From: Tenrec ecaudatus
Lineage: Eukaryota > Chordata > Mammalia > Afrosoricida > Tenrecidae
Assembly: GCF_050624435.1 (NCBI RefSeq)
Contig: NC_134539.1
Coordinates: 147,289,525-147,353,524 of the forward strand
Direction of reading: 5' to 3'
DNA length: 64,000 nucleotides
Shown: positions 50,488-61,954 of the stretch, piece by piece
Layout: the number at the start of each line of letters is the position of its first letter
How positions within the stretch are numbered: position 1 is the stretch's first letter
Made by a program: the position numbers and the translations under genes
The notes under the pieces: model-generated
Seen by the model: only the letters and a program-made list of their open reading frames with translations
What the model was told of the DNA's origin: nothing
Databases searched by the model: none

Positions 50488-50965
50488 GTTGTTAGTCTGG
50501 GTAGACTAGAGAAATAAAATTCATAAAGACTCATATTTTATGAAGGCTTTATATAAAGGGCAATTCAACCCAGTCCAGTCCAAGCCATTAAATCCGCCAG
50601 CCCATATGCCCGACATCGATCTACCAAGTCCTCCTCAAACTCACAAAACACACGCAATGATGCTGACTGTAGGAGGAAAGCATCTCAGCGCTGGCAGGGT
50701 TCTCCACGTATCCTCTCCACCACCCAGGACTGCATCAGGGTAGGTCCATGTGGCTTCTCCTTAAGGATGTCTCACAGGAAGCTGCAGTATCTTGCCAGCT
50801 GAGGCAGAGAACGAGCTAAGGCAGCCATACTCTGGTCCAATCATCAGAGAACAAGAGACCAGAAAGTTGAGCCTTGCTGAACCATTTATCTCTCTGCCCT
50901 TCAATTAGTCCCAGATGTGTTCATCAGCCAGGTAGGCACAATAAACTTTAACTATCACAAGGGGA
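50488..50965 (+). repeat. TCTCTAGAGAA-family repeat inserted in L1
   Basis: It begins GTTGTTAGTCTGGGTAGACT, then AGAGAAATAAAATTC, and ends CAGGTAGGCACAATAAACTT, then TAACTATCACA. It interrupts the L1 UTR, so it is younger than that L1 copy. Confidence 0.65.
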
Positions 50966-52160
50966 AAGGGAGACATTGAGGGATGAGGGAGATAAAAAGG
51001 AGATGATGTCAAGAAGTCCAAGAAGGAAAAAGTATGTTTGGAGACTGGTTACGAAAGCAATTGTATAGTTGTGTTTAACATGACTGAATTATGGAATGAT
51101 ATGACATATGTATTTACTCCCAAGTTATGGACTTTAAAAAAAATGGGTTGTGGGCTAACACTAAATCCTAGCTCCAACTTAAAAATAATGAGTTCTTACA
51201 TCATGGCCCTGTTCAAAAATCACCTTCAATAAATGATCACTAAAGCTAGGGGTGCTACAGCAAAGTGTGTGAAGAAAGCAGATGACTCCCAGCTATCAAT
51301 CAGAATAGTGTCTGGGGTCTTAAAGGCTTGTATACAAACAGCCATCTAAGTGAGGAGTCAACTAAGTCCACATGGAAGAAGCACTCTAGCTGTGTGATCC
51401 AATGATGACATTTACAAAATTTGAATATGGTGAGACAAAAAGCATCAGAGCAAAAATTATGAACACCCGATTTGTGGCAGTCTATGGTGGGAACCCCAAA
51501 CCCATCTGCAGAGTATCTGGTCAGGCTGAGCCACTGGCAGATCCTCTCTGGCCCCAGGCCAGAGTCTGGAACAGCCTTACTATCAGGCAGAGAGAGACCA
51601 TTGTCCTCTTGATTATGCTAGATCGAACTTGATACTTGGTCAGTTGACCTTCCTGTAGATGTGACCTGAATTTGTTCTGGGTGCAAGTATCTCTTACTTG
51701 TTCCAGGGCAGAAATTTCTTCCCTGGCGTTTTGAATGTTGATGATGGGGGTCTTTTCCCTCTTACACATTATTTGTATTTTTGTCTTTATACGATTATGA
51801 TTTTATCCTTTCCAATTTAGTGTGATTTTGTTTTTCATTGTTTTCTGTTGGGTCTCCCAGCTGTGAAGCACAGGAGAAGTGGATGCATGATGATAATAAC
51901 TGACCCAAGGGGGTAGAGGGAATGCAGGGGTAGAGGGTGGGTGGTAGAGAGGAAAGGGGGTGTCAGGAGTAAATAATGAAGGCAGGAGGGGTGCGGGAGC
52001 ACCATTGTGATTCCACAACTCATTTTAAAGGCAATTCAATCATGAGGGTTGTGGTCATGATTGTACAATTGTTCTTGATATGATTGAATGATTGAACTAT
52101 TGAATCATCTGATATGTAATTTATAGGCCAATATAACTGTTAAAAACTGAAGGTCAGGAA
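50966..52160 (+). mobile_element. L1 LINE 3' UTR, sense (right part)
   Basis: It resumes with AAGGGGAAAGGGAGACATTG and includes the TCTGGGGTCTTAAAGGCTTG block, which is the complement of the AGGCTTTAAGACCCCAGAC block in the antisense copies at 18.2 and 29.8 kb. It ends GATTGAACTATTGAATCATC, then AATATAACTGTTAAAAACTG. One L1 3' UTR of about 2.2 kb is thus reconstructed across the insertion. Confidence 0.75.
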
Positions 52161-52439
52161 GGTTAAGGAACTGAATGGATAGAAATGGAGCGCTCATGGT
52201 GCAAACGGTGAGAATGTAGCCAGGGCCACGGAACAATTACGTATGGATTTTGAAGGGTAATCTAATTTGCTGTGTAAACTTTCACCTATAACACAATAGA
52301 GAAAATTGTTTTAAAACCCCTATGACTAAAGAATGCCAAATTTTAAATGCACTGTAAAAGTATCTTGGTTTATGTTATCAACACTGACTCAATGGCAGTG
52401 GGTTTTTGAGTTTTGTTACGCACGCAATTTTGGTGGTTG
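52161..52439. other. Non-coding DNA, SINE scrap
   Basis: TGTTATCAACACTGACTCAA, then TGGCAGTGGGTTTTTGA, near 52373-52413 is a short AfroSINE 3' end. Nothing else. Confidence 0.5.
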
Positions 52440-52860
52440 GCTGATTCCCAAACAATGCCCGTAAATCCCTCCTTAGAATACTATTTTTAAAAGGCACCAG
52501 TAACTTTTGTTGGTCAAAATCTGGTCACCTGGAACCATTCTTACAAAGGAAGTCCATTCCTGCAGAAGTGGCCGACCAAGATCCCGCCACCTTTGAAAAT
52601 GTTAGCCAATCAGATATGCCCCGATGGTACCCCCAAGCCCTCACCAGGCCCTTTGCCTTGATACACTTTTGTCCTTCTACAATTCCTTGAAACCCATTGT
52701 CAAAAGCTCCTGTAATCTTTGTTTCCCATTTTGCAAAACACTGCCACCACAATAAACTCTGATTTTCATTGCGAGCAGACCTGTCATTGTTTCCTTGCCG
52801 CAAACCCTGATAACCTGTTTCTGTTTCCATCGGTGGTGTGTTGGGTGCACATTTTTGTTT
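52440..52860 (+). mobile_element. Probable endogenous retrovirus LTR (solo, fragmentary)
   Basis: The segment has the order expected of a class I-type LTR: a GC-mixed U3 with GCCAATCAG (CCAAT box) near 52603, then a CAAAACACTGCCACCACAAT block giving AATAAA at about 52750, then a GAGCAGACCTGTCATTG-type R/U5. I see no gag, pol or env nearby and no second LTR. Ends and target duplications are not resolved, so this is a tentative call. Confidence 0.42.
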
Positions 52861-53029
52861 TGGATGACTTCAATATTCGTCAGTATCCTCTCAGAAATAT
52901 ACTGACAACTGTCGTAGAAATCCCTGTTGCAATTTTACTCAGAAATGCTCAATTATTCACCATGGAGGAAGGTAAATGTACAGTTAGCGTATTTTAAGAG
53001 CATCATTACTTCCTTCAGGGTCAAAGCTG
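52861..53029. other. Non-coding DNA, no feature recognised
   Basis: Short stretch between LTR-like segment and SINE. Confidence 0.4.
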
Positions 53030-53228
53030 GGTGTTTAGAGGTTATGGGTTGGCTGCCGGTTGCAAATCAGTAGTTAAAAAGCACCCGCCTCTCTGTGGGG
53101 GGGGGGGGGGGAAGAGGAACCTTTCTACTCCCATAGTTACAGAATGCCGCAGAAATGGTTCTACCCTGTCCTGCAGGATTTCTAATAGTTAGAATCAACT
53201 CAGTGGCAGTGAGGTTTGATATTTTTTT
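53030..53228 (+). mobile_element. AfroSINE, sense, with G tract
   Basis: GTTATGGGTTGGCTGCCGGT, CTTTCTACTCCCATAGTTAC, GGTTCTACCCTGTCCTGCAG and CAACTCAGTGGCAGTGAGGT. A G14 run at about 53097-53111 interrupts the body. Confidence 0.8.
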
Positions 53229-53424
53229 AAATATGAAAATTAATGAAATCCCAGTTATTTTTTATTACCCGTTTCTGGATTATAATTACAATGAAAATAA
53301 AATAACAACACACATGCACACAAATAGGTAAACTGCTTAGGGTCTAACCCACAACTATGGACTTGCTGTAGCAGGACGCTGAACATCTAGTCCCTATTTT
53401 GTGTTCTCTTGGAAGAAGTATTGC

Positions 53425-53720
53425 CAGAGGGCTCCTCAATGGTAGGGATGGCCAGACTTGGTCTTCCATACTTTGGACATGTTGTCAGGAGAGTGTCAGG
53501 AGAGATGGGTCCCTGAAGAAGGACAACGCGCTTGGTGAAGTCGAGGGGCAATGAAAAAGAGGAAGGCCCATGACAAGATGGATCGATTGGCAGAGGCTAC
53601 AGCAATGAGGTCAAGCAGGGGAATATGGCGGCGGTGGCGTGCAACTGAGTCATGTCTCGCTTTGCTGTGCATGGGGTCACTGTGGACCAGACCAACTCCA
53701 CGGCACCTAACCACAAAAAC
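53425..53720 (+). mobile_element. RTE-clade LINE 3' end, sense
   Basis: GGGATGGCCAGACTTGGTCT, then TCCATACTTTGGACATGTTG and GGGTCCCTGAAGAAGGACAA, corresponds to the GHVxRR region end, and GATGGATCGATTGGCAGAGG, TGGGGTCACTGTGGACCAGA and CGGCACCTAACCACAAAAAC to the 3' terminus. A GAGAGTGTCAGGAGAG duplication lies near 53490. Confidence 0.75.
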
Positions 53721-55868
53721 TACAAATCCCGTAACTCGAGGTGTGCTAGTCATCTTTACCCAGCGGTGTACAGGACTCAAACAAGAAATCATAGGTGGAA
53801 GCTTTTGGAAACTGAAAAGCTCTTTGCATGGAGCGTCTAGAGAAGTAGAGTGCCGTGAGTAGCGCGGAGCAATGTGTGCCACAAACCCTACCGGTCTCTA
53901 TTGATGACTTCCTAGTACCTGCCTGGTGAGTCTCTGGTGTAGATAGCTCAAAGGCAGAGATCCCAGACTCTCACTGTCCTCACGTTAGCAGAATATTCCT
54001 ACCACTGACACCTCCAATACCATGGTGGTTGCAGGCCACGTGGCTCAAAGGCCAGGGCAGCTTGTGTGTGTTGACCTGCTGGGAAGGGTTGTCCTACTTG
54101 GGTCCTATCCAGTGATGGAAGCTTGCCTGACAGTCAGCCTCTGAGTTGGAGCAGCATTACAAGGTGTGGGGTGTGTTGCTTCCAGAACCAACGAGAGGTA
54201 ACCAGCACGGACAATCCTTCTCTGTGCTAGGGGAATGCTAGATGCCCCAATGTGTCTTGTGTTTTTAAGAAGACCTGCAGAACACCTGTCATCAGTAAAC
54301 CTTCACTTAAGTGCCGGGTCCCGGAGTCTCCATGGGATGTACCCCTGCTCTCTGGAGCACTTATGTCTTGTTGGACTCTAGGGTTCTAGCATTTCTTGCT
54401 TGACTTCTCTGAGCAGCATGATGCCATCAGGATTATATTTTATGTGATGTCTTGGTGGTCCCAATCTCCTAACTCTGTCTTATGACAAAGGGCAGGAGGT
54501 TGAACAATATTATCATCTCCCCTACCCGAAGGTGAGCTGTTACTGATGCTCTTGGTTAATCACGAAAATGAATGCATTTGCCTCATCACTGGGTGAATGC
54601 CGTGCATCTGCTCAGGGAGAGTGACCATATCTGGCACAGGAGTTGTGTGTGGACCACTACTTATTTCAGCTGTGGTAGCCCACAGTCATTCTCCCAAATC
54701 CACCTGGCTTCTGCAGGGACCAGATTGGCAAATAACCTGGAGAGAAGCAAGGCATCAGCACCTTTGCGTCCTTTGGGTCACTATGGAAGCATTCGTCTCT
54801 GCCACCCCTCCCCACATGCAAAATGGACACCTCTGCCACTTCCCTTGTGTTGAATGAGGGAAGTGTCAGAGGTGTCCACTCGTCACTTCCCACTATGATA
54901 GCTACCTCTCCCCCCACCTCCTGCCAGGTGTAGGACCCAGTGGGAGGATTATTCCAACACTCCAGTATAGTAACTTTAATAATGCATTTGAGGGTAGGAA
55001 AGTGATCACTGGGTGTGTCCATAGGTGCAGTGGACTCGTGTAGAGTTTGACTTTGACCAAGACTCCCTTTACTACCTTGCTCCTAAAGCCCCACTCTCAG
55101 GGGTGGGGGAGAAGAGAAGATTGTCACATTGGAAGCTTCTAGGTGTCAGGGCCCCTCAGAGCTTCTGCCCAAATGTCACCCTTCAAATGTCACCCAGGTA
55201 AATGACTGCAACTCCCTTTGGAACAAGAAGGAAGGATGGGGACACGCGTCGTATAAACTGATCAACGTACTGCGGGTTTCTAAGAAGCTGACTGCTTCCG
55301 TCAATAGATCCTGAATCTGCAAGCTCACTCATTGGTTGGTCAGGAACTAAACAAGAGATCATGGCTTTATTGGGGTGACTCTTGCTCCTCCATCACTGCC
55401 TCCTGGCCGTTGTAGCTATTTAGCATCAGCCTTGTAGCCTACCTGCCTCTTTTGCCCAGGAATAATAATAGTGTCTAAATCCCACTTGTAGTGGTAAAAT
55501 GTTGACTTTGCTCCGCGATCCAGTCAGTACGTCCCCTGTCATTCCTAAAGCAATCACTGAACTATAGCCACGCAAACTACTCTCAGCAACCCAATCGGCA
55601 AATTAGAATAGGACACTGAAGAAATGTCCCAGCCACCCCAAAGGAAGGCAGGAAATGTGAAACAGAGGCACAAAAGTCTGGGAGGACCAACAGAGAACAA
55701 ACAACAGCCCCGTAGACCTGAGTGCAACAATAACAAGCCGTCCATCAGACCCTGTGGAGCTCGGGGTACAGAGAAGAGCCTTTCTCTGCTGGAGCAGTTT
55801 CCTTTCTGACGATTTAAAGACAGCACTGAAAAAAATCTTGGCCTTGACCGCATTCTTCTCGGATCTGA
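53721..55868. other. Non-coding DNA, no feature recognised
   Basis: Over 2 kb without a named repeat or exon. Frames up to 125 codons (minus strand, 55554-55931) have no motif. The sequence is less repeat-like than elsewhere. Confidence 0.35.
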
Positions 55869-56200
55869 AATCTTGAGAAGGTCAGATTTCATGTCTCCCG
55901 ACTGTTGGCTATCACGGGATCTATCAGTCACCCAAGTACAACTGTCATTGCTTAACAGGAAGTGCCTGGACGTCGGTGAGAAGGAATCCTGTGAATGTGC
56001 GCTCAGGCGGCCCCGCAGAACTGAGAGCCTGGCCTCGCTCTGGAGGCAGTCTCAACGGGTCACATCCCAGAAGGCAAACAGTTAAAAGCAAATTCTAGAG
56101 AGTTATGTGAGCCATTTGCCTCTCACTGCGGAGATCCTGGCTTAAAGGCTGCTGCTAGAGTTTCTACTTCAAACTACCCAAAAGTAAGTTCATGGCATTT
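55869..56200 (+). other. Moderately GC-rich segment, possible non-coding first exon
   Basis: It includes a GC-rich patch (GGCGGCCCCGCAGAACTGAG) and ends with CTACCCAAAAGTAAGTTCAT, which contains a strong donor-like AAAAGTAAGT. In the ABCA cluster a new gene's 5' end would be expected some distance after copy 2, so this could be an untranslated exon. No CpG island, TATA box or coding content confirms it. Confidence 0.12.
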
Positions 56201-57374
56201 TTGTTTTGTTTTGTTTGTGGTTTTTATTTTTGCATTCTTCTTCTTCTTCATTTTTTTCCCTCTCTCGGCCATGCATTTGTAAACCCTGGTTTGTGAACTC
56301 AGTACCAGCCTTCCGCGGAGAAATTTTTAGGAAAAGCAGTGTCTTATTTCATGCTTATGAATAGCTGGTATTGTACGCTAGCTAGATAAACAAGCTGAGT
56401 TACAGGAGAAGGTTTGCAAATGTATACGAACTAGGAGAACATGGGGAGGCAGAAAGGCGGATGGGGACTGGGTTGCAATTTGCTGGCACGTTGTAAAGAA
56501 CAAAGCGGCTGGAGAAGGGATGTGTGAATCCGAGCTGTGTCTGACTTTCCTGTCTTTTATTGCACAAGATCTCCCTGCACTTTGGGGACCTGAGCCTGGT
56601 TTTCTGGATTTACGTCAATATCATCAAGGATGTTTACAGGAAAGCACCCCCAATCTCTCAATCTCTGGCTTTAAGAACTGTAAAACTGTAAGCTACGTTC
56701 CGGAATTGTGTATGCTTTAGATGCCTCCAGAGAATCCGCATATGAAATGTGCACCGTTTCCTAATTGCCACCCTATTTTGCATCCAAGATGTTTGCCAGG
56801 AACAGATCTTTTGTGCTTCTGTGGGGAGTAGTCAGGATTTTATTCTAAATGTAAAAACAATGGAAGAGGAAAACAATTAGTCTTTGTGATTTGGAACAAC
56901 CTATCTTGTTAGTCCTCTTAAAACTCCAGAAAAAAAAAGTGGGGGGTGGGGGTGGGGGGCCAGGCAACTGGGAGAAAATCAAGCAGACAATACTAACTCA
57001 CCATGAAAAAATTCTAAGGCATTTGAGTCAGGCCCAGGACTCCATACTCTGGACAGGGAGGGCATCCTCTTCGTTAGCTAGCACGTGTGGCAATGCAGCA
57101 CCTCACCTTAGAAGTGTCCGCCGCCTTCTCTGTGCTCTCAACAATACAGAAACCCACAGACCCTCTTACTCCTTGTCCGGAACCTAATGCTGTCTTTCCT
57201 GGAGTGGTCTCCTCCTCCTCCTCCTCCCATCTCATCATCCCCTGGGCCTCCTGCCCTCTTTTCTTGGTTCTGTTTTCTATCTTGACTTCCTTTCCAACCA
57301 GGTATCTGTTTTTCCTCTGGAAGTGCTGTCTGAGGCTGTCCAATCCAATCTGCCACTCACTACTCTGAAACTAA
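56201..57374. other. Non-coding DNA with a G-quadruplex-prone motif
   Basis: At 56941-56961 GGGGGGTGGGGGTGGGGGGC gives three long G runs with one-base loops. A small CTC/CTT-repeat patch lies at 57210-57230. Nothing else recognised. Confidence 0.5.
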
Positions 57375-57568
57375 GAGGCGCCCTGGTGGTGTTGAGGGTT
57401 GCACATCGTGCTTCTAAATGCAGGGTCGGCAGTTCGAAACCACCAGTCACGTCATGAGAGGAATATAAGGCTTTCTACTCCTGTAAAGAGTTATATTTGC
57501 CCTATAGAGTCACTCTATGAGACAGAGGAGACTCAATGGCAGTGAGTTTGTTTGGGTTTGGTTGTTTA
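57375..57568 (+). mobile_element. AfroSINE, sense, near full length
   Basis: Head AGGCGCCCTGGTGGTGTTGA, B-box-like CGGCAGTTCGAAACCACCAG, body GGCTTTCTACTCCTGTAAAG, and 3' end AGAGGAGACTCAATGGCAGT followed by a TTTG tail. Confidence 0.87.
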
Positions 57569-57599
57569 AATATGAAACTGACCCTTGAGCAATTCATCC

Positions 57600-57925
57600 C
57601 AGTGTTATCTCAGGAAATAGCGCTCCCCCAGCACGAATGGGCTGAGTGCAAGCAGAGCCACTTTGTAGCATAAAAGAGGAGTTCGTGAGGAACTATGTCC
57701 AGCATAGACATGGGGGAGTCTCCTTGTCTCCAAAGTCAGGACTTCTCAAAGGATCCAACAATTCCCATCCTAAAAATAGACCCCAAAGGACTGAGAGCAG
57801 GCATGTAGGCATGCCAACACTCATGTCCATTTCAGCACCAATCAGTCACCAAAAGGTGGAAACAACCGAAGGTCCACCAACAGATGAATCCCATGCCATC
57901 AAATCAGAGGCCGGTTTCATCTTCC
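57600..57925 (+). mobile_element. Older L1 LINE 3' part, sense (left of SINE)
   Basis: CCAAAAGGTGGAAACAACCG, then AAGGTCCACCAACAGATGAA, is the conserved end of L1 ORF2. It is broken by a SINE at 57926 and resumes at 58119 with TAAATGGATGAACAGATAAA. Confidence 0.75.
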
Positions 57926-58118
57926 CAAAACTGAACTCCCTGCCATCAAGTCGGTCTGACTCACGGTGACCCTACAGGACAGGATAGAACTGCCCCATGG
58001 CTTTCCAACACTGTAATGCTTTACAACCTCTGTCTCCCACAAAGTGGCTGGTGGTTTTGAACTGCTGACCTTGCAGTTAGCAGTCCAAATTGTAATCCCT
58101 TTGGTCACAGGGGCTCTA
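57926..58118 (-). mobile_element. AfroSINE inserted in L1, antisense
   Basis: CCCTGCCATCAAGTCGGTCT, GACTCACGGTGACCCTACAG, GGCTGGTGGTTTTGAACTGC and CAGTTAGCAGTCCAAATTGT run 3' to 5' in reverse orientation. Confidence 0.85.
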
Positions 58119-58500
58119 AATGGATGAACAGATAAACAAGAGATGGTACATAGCTGTGGACTTTTACCCCGCCCTGAAGAGAAATGACGTGTTGACACCT
58201 CCTAACAGAGATGAACTTTGAAAATATTGTCCAAGCAGTCACAAGAAGACAAGTATTGTAGGACACTGCTTACACGGAATAACAAGAAGTAAAAGATGTC
58301 TAGAAAGCCACATTTGTTCATGGTTACTAGGAAGGGGACAGGAAGGGAAGTCAGTGCGTAGGGGACATTGAATTTCTGTGAAGGATGATGGAAAATTTTG
58401 AAAATCGAGAGTGGTGATGGTTTCACTACAGGAGGAGAGCAATTAATATCACTGAATTGTACATATGAAAACATGGGCATGGCAAATGTCTGTGTGTGTG
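58119..58500 (+). mobile_element. Older L1 LINE 3' part, sense (right of SINE)
   Basis: ACAGAGATGAACTTTGAAAA, then GTCACAAGAAGACAAGTATT, TGGTTACTAGGAAGGGGACA and AATATCACTGAATTGTACAT, follow the L1 3' UTR order. Confidence 0.75.
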
Positions 58501-58560
58501 CGTCTACATACATCAACCTATTGGCTGTCAAGCCGATTCTGAGTCAGAGCAACTCTAGCC

Positions 58561-59474
58561 TAACTCACTAGCTACAGATATTACAATAAGGAAAGGATGT
58601 GTTTTTAAAAATAGGCAGGACTTCTGAACCAACTAAGAAATGTCAGGAAGGTGTGCTGACTCTGGGCTCAAATTCTGACCCATTCTCTTAGTGTGCTTCC
58701 CCAAGAACTGAGGGTCCTTCCAGGATCCTTTCGCTTTTTGTAATTCAGCATGGATGCTGAATGACTCTTTCACAATTAAGGGCTTTAGAGAGCACTCAGT
58801 TCCCCCCATTTCTTGGCATGCACATTCCATTCACATAGCACTGATTGGTCTGGGCTGTGGACAGAGGTGAGATTGATCCTTTGCCCTGTAGCATCGCCTT
58901 CTAGAGGTGTTTGTATTGATAAATAAAATGCATGTATACATTGCTTTACCAAATATCCCATGTCCCAAATAAACACTGAGTTGCACACCCTTTGCCCAAG
59001 GTGGAATATACTGACACTGATCTGCTGCCTCTACCCAGAGTGAGCAAAGCTGATCTGATGCTAGAATCCTCTCAGATTGCTGTGCAGTGTCATGCTGCTC
59101 TCTGCAGGCCACTCTAGGTAAAGTCCATGGGCTATTTACACAATGGGTCAGGGCAGCTGATTCTTCCCCTCATTAAAGACCATCCAAGCTCAGCTCAGGT
59201 GGAGCTTCTCTGGAGGGCCCTAAGCCACAGCTCAAACTTATCACAGCCTCCCCATGGTCACGTGTGTAATCCATTGATTTAACCCGTGGATATAAGTTGT
59301 GATCTATTGATCAGGGTATTTCCTGTGTCAATTCTTTCTGAAGGCTCTGAAAAACTGAAATTCTTTCCTGGGTTCTGGTGATTTGTTGGCGTGGAGATGC
59401 CAAGGATGCTTCTTCTCTGTCTCTCTCTTTGTATTTTCTCCTTGTTTTTAAAGGGTTGGCATATGGTTTTTCTT
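58561..59474. other. Non-coding DNA, no feature recognised
   Basis: A short SINE 3' scrap (CTGTCAAGCCGATTCTGAGT) lies just before, at 58525-58560. The rest shows no named feature. Confidence 0.4.
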
Positions 59475-59925
59475 TCTTTTTTAAAAAAATCATTTTATTG
59501 GGGGCTCAGACAAGTCTTATCACAATCCATACTTACATCCATTGTGTAAAGCATATTTGCACATTTGTTGCCATCATCATTCTCAAAACATTTGCTTTCT
59601 ACTTGAGCCTTTGGTATCAGCTCCTCATTTCCTCCCTTCCTCCTCGCTCCCTCATGAACCCTTGATAATTTATGTTATTATTATTTTTTCGTATCTTATA
59701 CTGCCTGGCGTCTCCCTTCACCCACTTTTCTGCTGTCCATCCCCCAGGGAGGAGGTTATATGTAGATCCTTATAATCAATCCCCCCCTTCCTACCCCACC
59801 TTCCCACCACCCTCCTGGTATCACTATTCTCCTCACTGGTCCTGAAGGAGTTATCTGTCCTGAATTCCATGTTTCCAGTTCCTGTCTGTACCAGTGTACA
59901 TCCACTGGTCTAGCCAGATTTGTAA
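59475..59925 (-). mobile_element. L1 LINE 3' end, antisense, older single-tail form
   Basis: It opens TTTAAAAAAATCATTTTATT, then GGGGGCTCAGACAAGTCTTA, ACTTGAGCCTTTGGTATCAG, and the complemented UTR with CCCCCAGGGAGGAGGTTATA. Like the copy at 5.6 kb it has a single terminal module and is more diverged than the double-tail copies. Confidence 0.75.
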
Positions 59926-61513
59926 CGTAGAAGACATTGGCACCATAGGACTAGAGCCCACCTACCAAACTATGAACCTCTTTGGCCTAACTGATAACTT
60001 CTTCACAGCACTATTTCCACAGAAGACCACATTTGCAGGTACTGGGATGGGAGTGTCAACCTATATCTTGGGGTGACATAATCCAACCCATTTATCCACT
60101 GTCATACTCTCTAGCCAAATCACCACCCCAAATCTGTCAGGTGCCCCATTACTGGCATATTTTCATGTCTAAGACATAGCTCACCCTCCTGTTTTACCAA
60201 ATGCTCTAGAACATGGAAAGCTGACATAACCGTGATACTAAAAGGCAAGAGCTGTGGGTACAAAATTAAATTACAGTTCAGTGTCACTAATGTTAGAAAA
60301 TTCAACCTAGTATGTTAAACATAGTTACCTAATAACCCATGTGAGAGAGATATGTGTGTATAGAGATGTCTTAGTTTCCTATGTGCACTGTGTACCTGAT
60401 ATGGGGAGATACATCATGTATGTGTGCATGTTATATGCAAACACACAGTTAAAGAGATCGACAGTTAAATGTGTGTGAGAGAAATGTTTGTAAATAGAGA
60501 GTCAGAGCTAGAGAAGCTACTTTAAATATTATTGTGGTCGCTTGTTCCTCTACCGTTTGCAATCTTGTGATAAGAGAAAGAATGCACCCTGAGTTTTCGG
60601 GAGGCTGTACCGAAGGGCAAGTCCCACGGAATACACAAAGTCCTAGAGATAAAGGCCGTCGGAAAAAGAAACACTGAGGGTCATCCCCTACCATCTGTTA
60701 CTTCTAAGTGAGCCAAGGTCCTTGGGAAAATGATAAGGTCATTCTTGAGGGATTGATGAGGGTGGTTTGCAGAAGAACTGTTAATGACTCCTTCACAAGA
60801 AGTCTGGGGCTTCATCCAGACTTTTGGGGAGTTTGCTTTTAGTAGGTAAATATGTAAATTTTTAAATATTTAGTATACAGTAAATGTTTACATATTTAGT
60901 AGTAGTATGTAAATAAAACAAAATCACGTAGGAAAACTTACAGTGCTGCCTGGACAACACAAGAGAAACTACCGATTGTGTTGCCATATTACCAGTTCAT
61001 ACTAGAAAACGGCGTTATTCTCACAAAAATGGCATGGGCGAGGGTATACTAAAATTCACAATGCTGCGATGACTAAAGCCACAGGGAAGTAGAAAAACTA
61101 GAGCCTTCTTTAAATGAATAGAGATCATATCACAAAAACGTAGAGCCAAGAGGATTCCTCCTGGTGAAATGTTATACCGCCCACCTCAACTCAGAAGACA
61201 GACGGCAGTCTTTGGCCTAACTCTTCAACCCTGCACAGTGGTCCTAACCAATGCGCTGCAACACGATAGAAAAGCTGTATCGGATTACATTTCAAATGAC
61301 AAGAGAATCTACATTCAAAGAGTCAAATGCATTCTTTAAATGTAGTACTAATTAGATCACGCATTGGTACTCTTAGCTACAAGATTAGCGTACAGAATAA
61401 CGTAGTCTTTCTAGACATCACCAATTACCAATGCACCTGGGTAATTGATCCAAACAGTGGCCACAACTATCAACTTGGGGAGGCCACAAACTTTCATGAA
61501 GACTCCAAAGATA
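59926..61513. other. Non-coding DNA, no feature recognised
   Basis: AT-rich stretch at 60840-60920 with repeated TATGTAAAT-type words. The first part may still be L1 3' UTR. Nothing else supportable. Confidence 0.4.
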
Positions 61514-61515
61514 TA

Positions 61516-61615
61516 CTATATTCTTGAGTATAAGCTGACCCGAATATCATCTGAGGCACCTAATTTTACCACAAAAATGTGCTGGAAAACTCGGCTTATA
61601 CACGAGTATATATGG
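61516..61615. mobile_element. 100-bp palindromic MITE with TA flanks
   Basis: The left end CTATATTCTTGAGTATAAGC and the complement of the right end (CCATATATACTCGTGTATAA) are inverted repeats of about 25 bases, flanked by TA at 61514-61515 and 61616-61617. The inner sequence (CACCTAATTTTACCACAAAA) is AT-rich and non-coding. The structure fits a Tc1/mariner-type non-autonomous element; the family is not named. Confidence 0.7.
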
Positions 61616-61771
61616 TAACAGGATCACTGAACGCAACAATGCCCATGGGAAAGAAACTCAATGCCATAAAGGTGTCAATTTTCTGGACTTTTAAAATTGA
61701 ACGCAACTTCAATTGGCAATTCATCCTGACACCTGTCGACGTGTCTCTAAGATTCCTTTAGAGGAGTTTAT

Positions 61772-61890
61772 CAGGAGTTCTGGTGGTGCTGTGGTTATGT
61801 GTTAAGTGGGTGGTATGGTGGGGTGCAATGGGCTGCTCATCAAATGGTCAGTGGTTCAAAACTGGCAGTTCATAGGGAGAGAGGGGAGGC
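61772..61890 (+). mobile_element. AfroSINE 5' fragment, sense
   Basis: Head AGTTCTGGTGGTGCTGTGGT and GCAATGGGCTGCTCATCAAA, then GGTCAGTGGTTCAAAACTGG. The 3' half is missing. Confidence 0.65.
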
Positions 61891-61954
61891 TGTCTGGCGA
61901 CATGTCCAGAGTTGGTAAGATGAAGTCTTGCCATCCTTGCTTCAAGCTATGTAT

